A DNA stretch of 38,931 bases from Bacillota bacterium (GTDB lineage Bacteria > Bacillota > Dethiobacteria > DTU022 > UBA8154): contig JAUSPO010000177.1 of assembly GCA_030656575.1 (NCBI GenBank), positions 1 through 38,931 on the forward strand, given 5' to 3'. The stretch's first letter is position 1. The number at the start of each line of letters is the position of its first letter. The translations under genes were made by a program, and so were the position numbers. Positions 33,489 through 38,931 of this stretch are shown here, piece after piece. The notes under the pieces are model-generated. The model saw only the letters and a list, made by a program, of their open reading frames with translations. It ran no database searches and was not told where the DNA came from.

Positions 33489-34322
33489 TCACTCCCAAAT
33501 CTCAATTACCATACGATAACCCCATGTTGATGCTTTTATCATAATAAACCTGTCTGAATTATTTCTGAATTTAAAATCGAGATGATCCGATACTGTGGCG
33601 TCCATTCCAGTGGGTACATAACCTACCGGTTGACTGTGTGGAAACCTTTCCACCACCTCCAGACCGGATTTCCTTACAGCATTGTATAATGTTGTTGAAA
33701 CCTGGCATACCCCTCCTCCATATCCGGGCACAACTGAACCTCCCACAATAATTGGAGCAGGCTTATACCCTTTCTTGGGGTCGCTGTGCATAGTGGTCTT
33801 GTTAAAAGAAAAAGTTTCTCCGGGTGCTAATAAATAATTATTGATGTAATATGCTGCAAGACTGATATTAGTCCCTCTGTTTCCACCTCCGAATCCAGTC
33901 ATATAAAAACCTTTTTTCGTCCTGATGTTTCGATAAACGTCTACTGTAATCTCAGGATCGAGGGTAACATAGACTGGATTATGAGTAATATAACTCTCAG
34001 ATCTCATAATTGTATTTAAAGTTGCATGGATATCAATTTTTTCCCCATATATTTCCGGTAGAATCTGCCCGGTAACAGGATCCGAATAAGCGTTTCTGGG
34101 CTGTTTTGAGAACTCCTTATCCAATGAATATATATAGGTTTCCACTTCATGCTCAAGCATTTTAGCAAGGGGCATTTCTCCCAGGTACACGCCAGGTGGA
34201 ACTCCATACTTCATACGTTTATAATTATCGTTGACGCTGAAGGCCATACAGCCGGTCATGAACAGAATCACCACTAAAGAAAATGTTGTTCCTTTGATGC
34301 TCAATACAGTTATCTTCTTCAT
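33489..34322 (-). CDS. VanW family protein, probable lipoprotein
   Basis: The N-terminus has a signal sequence with a lipobox-like end (TGC, Cys25). A short region (about 38-65) resembles PG_binding_4. The VanW domain fills the C-terminal half, with NISLAAYYINNYLLAPGETFSFN-type sequence, VGGSVVPGYGGGVCQVSTTLYN and HSQPVGYVPTGMDATVS. VanW proteins occur in vancomycin resistance clusters and near sporulation or wall genes; their activity is unknown. It overlaps the preceding deacetylase-like gene by 4 bases (ATGA), so it is made together with it. GGAG precedes the ATG. Confidence 0.88.
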   Translation of the reverse strand: MKKITVLSIKGTTFSLVVILFMTGCMAFSVNDNYKRMKYGVPPGVYLGEMPLAKMLEHEVETYIYSLDKEFSKQPRNAYSDPVTGQILPEIYGEKIDIHATLNTIMRSESYITHNPVYVTLDPEITVDVYRNIRTKKGFYMTGFGGGNRGTNISLAAYYINNYLLAPGETFSFNKTTMHSDPKKGYKPAPIIVGGSVVPGYGGGVCQVSTTLYNAVRKSGLEVVERFPHSQPVGYVPTGMDATVSDHLDFKFRNNSDRFIMIKASTWGYRMVIEIWE

Positions 34323-35320
34323 TCTATCTCCGCCGGAAGATATTGTGGATTTAATAACTGAGAGATGGTTACAATATTAAAACCTCTATTTTTAATTTCT
34401 GGAATAGTCTCTTTCAAGAATGTTACAGTATCCTCAGTAGGATGCATAAGTACGATAGCCCCTTCATGAAGATTATCTAATACTTTGGATTTCATTTTTG
34501 GGACACCAGGAGACATCCAGTCAACGGTATCGATAGACCATAAAACCGTGCGCATACCCTGACGTGATACAATTTCCAGAACCAGTTCACTATATTCACC
34601 CTTGTGAGGAGTAAAATAAAGAGGTTCCTGTCCTGTTGCCGTTTCTACGATCCTGTTAACTTCCTGCAACCCATTTTCTGCTTCTTCCGGGGATAATTCC
34701 GTATACACAACGCTGTCAGTATGCCCGTGACTTTCAATGGGATAGCCTCGCCTATCTATATCTTTTAACAAATCCATATTCTTTCCAGCCCATTTACCAA
34801 CAACAAAAAAAGTGCCATAAGCTTCTTCTGCAGCAAGAATATCAAGAATGGGAACAATAAATTCTGTACCCCAGGCCACATTTATCATCAAGGCAATTTC
34901 CTTTTTCTTAGGGTTCCCCCGGTCAATATAAGCCCAGGGATAATCTTTAATAGTTATATCCGGCAATATAGGTTCATAAAAAGGAAATACATCTTCATCC
35001 GGGGCGGCAGACATAATATTATTGATCGTTTCCTGAAGATTCACCTCATAACCCCAAAGTTCAGGAATTATAGAATTTAGATCCGGATTATAAACTGCAT
35101 CAACGGGGCTTAATAACCACTCCCCAAACCTGGCGTTAACTCTCTCCGTTACTTCTTCCCTAGTTAGACCACTCATATTCTGCCCAAGAAAAGATACCCC
35201 CGGTTCAACACCAGAAAAACGTGGATTAAAGGAACTTATAAGAAAGAAAGCTCCAATAACTATGAGCAAAAGTAGAAAAGAGATTATTTTTGTTCTTGAG
35301 GAAATAAAGAGAATAAACAT
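34319..35320 (-). CDS. YlxY-like NodB-fold protein with degenerate active site
   Basis: An N-terminal membrane anchor (about 8-26) is followed by a PG_binding_4/YoaR-like segment (PGVSFLGQNMSGLTREEV) and a NodB polysaccharide deacetylase fold. The motif-1 aspartates (normally TFDDG) are replaced by MINVAWG, and the zinc histidine motif HTxxH by SHGHTDS. The fold is kept (YFTPHKGEYSE, VLWSIDTVDW, LMHP), but standard metal-dependent deacetylation is doubtful. Such proteins follow pnp in spore-formers. I place the start at the ATG at 35320, with AGAAGG 8 bases upstream; a GTG at 35329 would be too close. It shares an operon with a second NodB-like gene and VanW. Confidence 0.85.
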   Translation of the reverse strand: MFILFISSRTKIISFLLLLIVIGAFFLISSFNPRFSGVEPGVSFLGQNMSGLTREEVTERVNARFGEWLLSPVDAVYNPDLNSIIPELWGYEVNLQETINNIMSAAPDEDVFPFYEPILPDITIKDYPWAYIDRGNPKKKEIALMINVAWGTEFIVPILDILAAEEAYGTFFVVGKWAGKNMDLLKDIDRRGYPIESHGHTDSVVYTELSPEEAENGLQEVNRIVETATGQEPLYFTPHKGEYSELVLEIVSRQGMRTVLWSIDTVDWMSPGVPKMKSKVLDNLHEGAIVLMHPTEDTVTFLKETIPEIKNRGFNIVTISQLLNPQYLPAEIE

Positions 35321-35325
35321 AACCA

Positions 35326-36045
35326 TCACCTTCTGTTAATAATTAGTTGTTTCTCCGCCTGCTCCAGTAATAAATCCGGAGAACCTATCGTATAACCTTT
35401 CCAATGTAAAATTTCTATGATTTCAGGAAGAGTATTTAGTATATTTGGTGAAGAAGTGTGGAAAAGGATAACAGCTCCATCGTGGAATTGCTCTTCCATG
35501 CGGCCGATAATTAACTCGCTTTCCATCCCTGAAAGCATAAGTGAGTTAATACTCCATAAAACGGTAATGCAGTCTTCTTTACCGGCTATACGTACTATTC
35601 TGGCGTTGTATTCTCCATAAGGAGGTCGGAAAAAAGAAGGATGGTAACCTAACAACTCCCTGCTTAATGTATTAAACTTTATTATTTCCTTCTCAATTTT
35701 TTCTTCTTCTAACAGTATAAGCCTGGATCTTGAATATGTATTGTTACCGATTTCATGTCCATGCTCAATAATACTTTGTGCTTCCTGGGGGTACTTTTTT
35801 AACCATTCACCTGCTAAGAAAAATACTGCCATAACTTCGTATTTATCCAGTATTTCCAAGATTTCTCCCAGGTGTTCTTTTTCCCAGAGAACATTAAAAG
35901 TGAAAAAAACAACGGAATGCGAATCTTCTATGAAATAAACAGGCTGCCGCTGGTAAGAAGAACCAGGTGCGCTTAGAAAGTTCGCTGTAACAACCGTTAT
36001 TAAAAAACAAAAACTTAAAAAAAAAGAGGTTTTTTCATAATCCAA
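35326..36045 (-). CDS. Second NodB-fold deacetylase-like protein, degenerate; start uncertain
   Basis: This 239-residue polysaccharide deacetylase-like protein, exported through an N-terminal hydrophobic segment (about 8-26), has lost the catalytic residues: TFNVLW stands for TFDDG and GNNTYSR for GNHTYSH. RPPYGEYN and VLWSINS are retained. The start is odd. The annotated frame begins with TTG at 36045, only 3-4 bases after GAGG. A better-spaced ATG at 36038 is out of frame, and one extra base in the A9/T9 run at 36017-36025 would give the classical signal peptide MKKPLFFLSFCFLITVV. Slippage, a recent mutation or a sequencing error are all possible. Confidence 0.78.
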   Translation of the reverse strand: MDYEKTSFFLSFCFLITVVTANFLSAPGSSYQRQPVYFIEDSHSVVFFTFNVLWEKEHLGEILEILDKYEVMAVFFLAGEWLKKYPQEAQSIIEHGHEIGNNTYSRSRLILLEEEKIEKEIIKFNTLSRELLGYHPSFFRPPYGEYNARIVRIAGKEDCITVLWSINSLMLSGMESELIIGRMEEQFHDGAVILFHTSSPNILNTLPEIIEILHWKGYTIGSPDLLLEQAEKQLIINRR

Positions 36046-36116
36046 TAACCTCGATCTTTGATTTATATTAATTACTATTATTATTTTTAGGAGATTATTC
36101 CCGCAAATAATTGTAC

Positions 36117-36147
36117 AAAAAAAAACATAAACCTATCTAGGCTTATG
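36117..36147 (-). terminator. Terminator overlapping the pnp stop codon
   Basis: On the minus strand CATAAGCCTA pairs with TAGGTTTATG (one G-U pair), directly followed by nine T residues (36125-36117). The pnp TAG stop lies inside the stem, so the last codons of pnp encode the terminator's first arm. Confidence 0.85.
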
Positions 36148-38307
36148 TTCTTTATCGCTGAAGCGCTTTGGTCGATTCCTGGGGTCCCGATCAACGCTAC
36201 GATTCGTACTGTTTTCCTGTGGTTGGTCAGGGTCATGAGGTAAAGCTTCTCTCCTGGAGAGATTAATTCTTCCTTTTTCGTCAATATCAAGTACTTTAAC
36301 CATTACCTGGTCACCAACATTTACCACATCTTCAGTCTTATTTACCCGGGATCTATCCAGATGGGAAATATGAACCAGACCCTCTTTTCCCGGAAGTACT
36401 TCTACAAATGCTCCGTACTTTTCTGTGCGCATAACCTTTCCAAGATAGATACGTCCAGGCTCAACATCAACTGTCAGGTTCTCAATCATTTGCTGTGCCT
36501 TATTGCCGGCGGCCGCATCTACTGCTACAATAAAAATTTTTCCGTCAGATTCAATATCTATGTTTGCCCCTGTCTCGGCAATAATTTTGTTTATAATCCT
36601 GCCACCCGGCCCAATTACATCCCGAATTTTATCAGGATCAATATGTATTGTGATAATCCGTGGAGCAAAATCAGATAATTTTGGCCTGGGCTCACTAATT
36701 GCTTCCGTCATTTTGTCAAGAATGTAGAGATATCCTTCCCTTGCGCGCTCCAGTGCCTCTTTAAGTATTTCACGGGAAAGGCCATCCACTTTAATATCCA
36801 TCTGTAATGCCGTAATTCCAGCCCGGGTCCCTGCTACTTTAAAATCCATATCTCCAAGGTAATCTTCCATTCCCTGGATATCGGAAAGTATAGCATAATC
36901 ATTATCTTCCTTGATTAAACCCATCGCAATTCCAGATACTGGAGACTTAATTGGTATACCAGCATCCATTAAGGCAAGTGTCCCCGCACATACGCTACCC
37001 ATAGAAGTTGATCCGTTTGATTCAACAGCCTCGGAAACAAGCCTTATTGTATATGGGAATTCTTCCTCTTTGGGAATTACAGGCTCAAGGGCTTTTTCCG
37101 CCAGAGCACCATGGCCTATCTCCCGCCTGCCGGGCCCTCGCATAAAACCTGCTTCACCCACACTATAGGGAGGAAAATTATAGTGATGCATAAAACGTTT
37201 TGATTCTTCAATACCGAGACCGTCCAATCTTTGCATATCTCTCAAAGCTCCAAGAGTGCATACATTTAGAACCTGGGTCTGTCCCCTGGTAAAAAGTGAA
37301 GATCCATGTGTCCGCTTAAAAAGCTGCACTTCGGAAGATATGGGCCTTATTTCATCCCTGGTTCTTCCATCGGGACGCAGGTTTTCCTTAATAATCATGG
37401 TGCGTAACATTTTTTTAATGAGGCGTTCAATTGTCACTTTAATATCTTTTTTATTGTCAGGGTAGATTTCTAAAAAATGCTGAATCGTATCTGCTTTTAT
37501 CTTATCGACGTTGCTTTCCCTCTCAAGCTTTTCTTTGACCCTTATTGCTTCTTTAAATCTACTCTCACAATAATTTATCACTTCACCGCTAATCTGTGGG
37601 TCAGGCTCAAATACAGTCACTTCCATTTTTTCCTGACCTATGGATTCAACCATCTCTTTTTGAATCTTTACAATTTCTTTAATAGCTTCATGTCCAATTT
37701 CCAAAGCTTCAAGTATTTGCTCTTCTGAAACCTCTTTAGCTTTAGCTTCCACCATCATAATAGCTTCTTCCGTGCCAGCTACCAACAGGTGAAGGGTACT
37801 TATTTCACTTTGCTCAACAGTAGGGTTAACAACAGGCTTACCATCAATTAAGCCAACCGCTACAGCTGCAATGGGCCCTGCAAAGGGTATTTTAGATATT
37901 GAAAGGGCAGCTGATGCGCCAATGATTGCCAATGATTCAGGAGGACAATCCTGATCAATTGAAAAAACTGTCGATACAATATGGATAGCATTTCGAAATG
38001 CCGACGGAAATAAAGGTCTCAGAGGCCTGTCTGTAAGTCTGGCCGCCAGAATTCCCTTTTCCGTGGGCCTGCCCTCGCGTTTGATAAACCCCCCCGGTAT
38101 TCTTCCCACAGCATAAAGTCTCTCTTCAAAATCTACTGTCAAAGGCAAAAAGTCCACACCTTCACGTGGTTCTTTTGAAACAGTTGCTGTAACAAGAATC
38201 GCTGTATCACCAGAACGTACAAGTACGGAACCGCTTGCCTGTTTTGCAATTTTTCCTGTTTCAAGAGTTAAAACCTTGCCGCCAACATTAACTTGATAAT
38301 TTTGCAA
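36133..38307 (-). CDS. pnp: Polynucleotide phosphorylase
   Basis: PNPase is the phosphorolytic 3'-5' exoribonuclease of mRNA decay, forming a trimeric ring. It shows two RNase PH-like domains ([15 protein letters not shown]-type, [22 protein letters not shown] and, in the second, TSMGSVCAG with [19 protein letters not shown]), a KH domain with [11 protein letters not shown] (near 566) and an S1 domain (about 620-688) ending in INLSRRE. A polar 35-residue tail follows. Length 724 is normal. The start is TTG, with AAGGAGG 8 bases upstream. It follows rpsO, as in most bacteria, with a strong hairpin between. Confidence 0.97.
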   Translation of the reverse strand: MQNYQVNVGGKVLTLETGKIAKQASGSVLVRSGDTAILVTATVSKEPREGVDFLPLTVDFEERLYAVGRIPGGFIKREGRPTEKGILAARLTDRPLRPLFPSAFRNAIHIVSTVFSIDQDCPPESLAIIGASAALSISKIPFAGPIAAVAVGLIDGKPVVNPTVEQSEISTLHLLVAGTEEAIMMVEAKAKEVSEEQILEALEIGHEAIKEIVKIQKEMVESIGQEKMEVTVFEPDPQISGEVINYCESRFKEAIRVKEKLERESNVDKIKADTIQHFLEIYPDNKKDIKVTIERLIKKMLRTMIIKENLRPDGRTRDEIRPISSEVQLFKRTHGSSLFTRGQTQVLNVCTLGALRDMQRLDGLGIEESKRFMHHYNFPPYSVGEAGFMRGPGRREIGHGALAEKALEPVIPKEEEFPYTIRLVSEAVESNGSTSMGSVCAGTLALMDAGIPIKSPVSGIAMGLIKEDNDYAILSDIQGMEDYLGDMDFKVAGTRAGITALQMDIKVDGLSREILKEALERAREGYLYILDKMTEAISEPRPKLSDFAPRIITIHIDPDKIRDVIGPGGRIINKIIAETGANIDIESDGKIFIVAVDAAAGNKAQQMIENLTVDVEPGRIYLGKVMRTEKYGAFVEVLPGKEGLVHISHLDRSRVNKTEDVVNVGDQVMVKVLDIDEKGRINLSRREALPHDPDQPQENSTNRSVDRDPRNRPKRFSDKEHKPR

Positions 38308-38329
38308 ATAGCGAACCTCCTTCTTTTAG

Positions 38330-38352
38330 AAAAGCGGGGAAACCCCGCTTTT
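38330..38352 (-). terminator. rpsO-pnp intercistronic hairpin
   Basis: AAAAGCGGGG (38330-38339) and CCCCGCTTTT (38343-38352) form a perfect 10-bp stem with a 3-base loop, ending in UUUU on the minus strand. It lies directly upstream of the pnp ribosome binding site. It can act as partial terminator for rpsO or, as in E. coli, as a processing and autoregulation site for pnp. Confidence 0.8.
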
Positions 38353-38371
38353 AATATTTAATATTTATTAT

Positions 38372-38641
38372 TTATTTTCTTAAACCTAGTTTTCCAATAA
38401 TAAAACGATACCTGTTTGGATCTTTGTCTCTCAGATAATTTAATAAGCCTCTTCTCTTGCCTACCATTTTCAGTAATCCTCTTCTGGAATGGAAGTCTTT
38501 TTTGTGTAATTTTAGATGATCAGTCAACTGGTTAATTTTTTTTGTTAAAATTGCAATCTGCACTTCGGGTGAACCAGTATCAGTTTCATGAATCTTATAG
38601 TCGTTAATGATATTACTTTTTACCTCATTTGATAAGACCAA
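38372..38641 (-). CDS. rpsO: 30S ribosomal protein S15
   Basis: S15 is a primary 16S rRNA-binding protein of the small subunit platform. The signature [16 protein letters not shown] (about 18-33) and [20 protein letters not shown] are present. I place the start at the TTG at 38641: it has GGAGG 8 bases upstream and gives 89 residues aligned end to end with Bacillus S15. A GTG at 38650 would lie within the ribosome binding site. Confidence 0.97.
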   Translation of the reverse strand: MVLSNEVKSNIINDYKIHETDTGSPEVQIAILTKKINQLTDHLKLHKKDFHSRRGLLKMVGKRRGLLNYLRDKDPNRYRFIIGKLGLRK

Positions 38642-38684
38642 TGCAATCACCTCCTTCTTCAGATTAACAAAATAAATTACATTA

Positions 38685-38774
38685 CTTAACCCGATCTTAA
38701 CATCCTATTTACATACTAATAATACCCCAAAGCTGGGTTAAGCAAATTCTATCATATTGAACAATCTTTGTAAA
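38685..38774 (-). promoter_or_regulatory. rpsO promoter and structured leader
   Basis: On the minus strand TTTACA (38774-38769), 17 bases and TAGAAT (38751-38746) form a sigma-A promoter. The transcript would begin near 38740. Its first bases, CTTAACCC (38742-38735 on the minus strand), can pair with GGGTTAAG (38692-38685). The same CCC can instead pair with the nearby GGGG (38727-38724). Such alternatives are typical of ribosomal protein autoregulation. The remaining 38775-38931 holds no gene I can support. Confidence 0.55.
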
Positions 38775-38931
38775 CATTACTAACCCCCATGCAGAGCTGA
38801 CGCATGAAATTCTTTAAAAATCTTGCAAGGTCTAAGATTGACGTTTTTTAGCCATTGCCTATCGGTTTTTCTGAAAATTACCGGTTCATCCGCGGCAACC
38901 CCTTTTCACTTAAATTGTTTTTGCTCGTTTA

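Overview
The window is a 38.9 kb AT-rich stretch of a spore-forming, Gram-positive bacterium, most likely an anaerobic member of the Clostridia or a related class. Evidence for this is dipicolinate synthase (dpaA-dpaB) next to dapA, a SpoIIIE/FtsK translocase, TepA/YlzJ, a YlxY-type deacetylase-like protein and VanW. It also shows strong GGAGG-type ribosome binding sites and frequent TTG starts. No rRNA, tRNA, CRISPR array, insertion sequence or phage gene was seen.

Right end (about 27.7-38.7 kb, all minus strand). This is a conserved housekeeping and sporulation block read from right to left: rpsO, pnp, two NodB-fold deacetylase-like proteins, a VanW protein, dut, a YflT-type stress protein, dpaA, dpaB, dapA and RNase J. 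The order recalls the Bacillus subtilis rpsO-pnpA-ylxY...spoVFA-spoVFB...dapA-ymfA region.

Left end (about 0.3-11.7 kb). The same backbone resumes with tepA-ylzJ (here on the plus strand) and, on the minus strand, a Na/Pi-cotransporter-like protein, uppP, ftsK/spoIIIE, rodZ and rimO. A three-gene membrane module follows: a small membrane protein, a short FtsH-like protease and a membrane-anchored metallophosphoesterase. A GGGGAC/GTCCCC repeat element lies at the left edge.

Middle (about 11.7-27.6 kb). A catabolic island interrupts this backbone. It holds a TRAP transporter (dctP-dctQ-dctM plus a frameshifted second dctP), a PaaK-type CoA ligase, a 64-residue protein and a three-subunit molybdenum hydroxylase. 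The FAD subunit carries the extra four-cysteine insertion known from 4-hydroxybenzoyl-CoA reductase. Next come a TetR regulator and a molybdenum-cofactor operon (molybdopterin-binding protein, XdhC, ModE-like regulator, YqeC-MocA fusion). My reading is that an aromatic or related acid is imported by the TRAP system, activated to its CoA ester and then reduced (dehydroxylated) by the molybdenum enzyme, whose cofactor is finished by the last operon.

Two regulatory circuits can be read from the DNA. The TRAP operon and the ligase/reductase operon have near-identical promoters (TTGAC-N17-TATAAT), each followed at the same spacing by an ACTWACCGKTTAGT palindrome, the probable site of a TetR-type repressor. 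The molybdenum operon is headed by a perfect 24-bp palindrome that resembles a ModE box, and the operon itself encodes a ModE-like protein. These two circuits, together with the Hcr-like enzyme and a possible selenium link through YqeC, are the most interesting part of the window.
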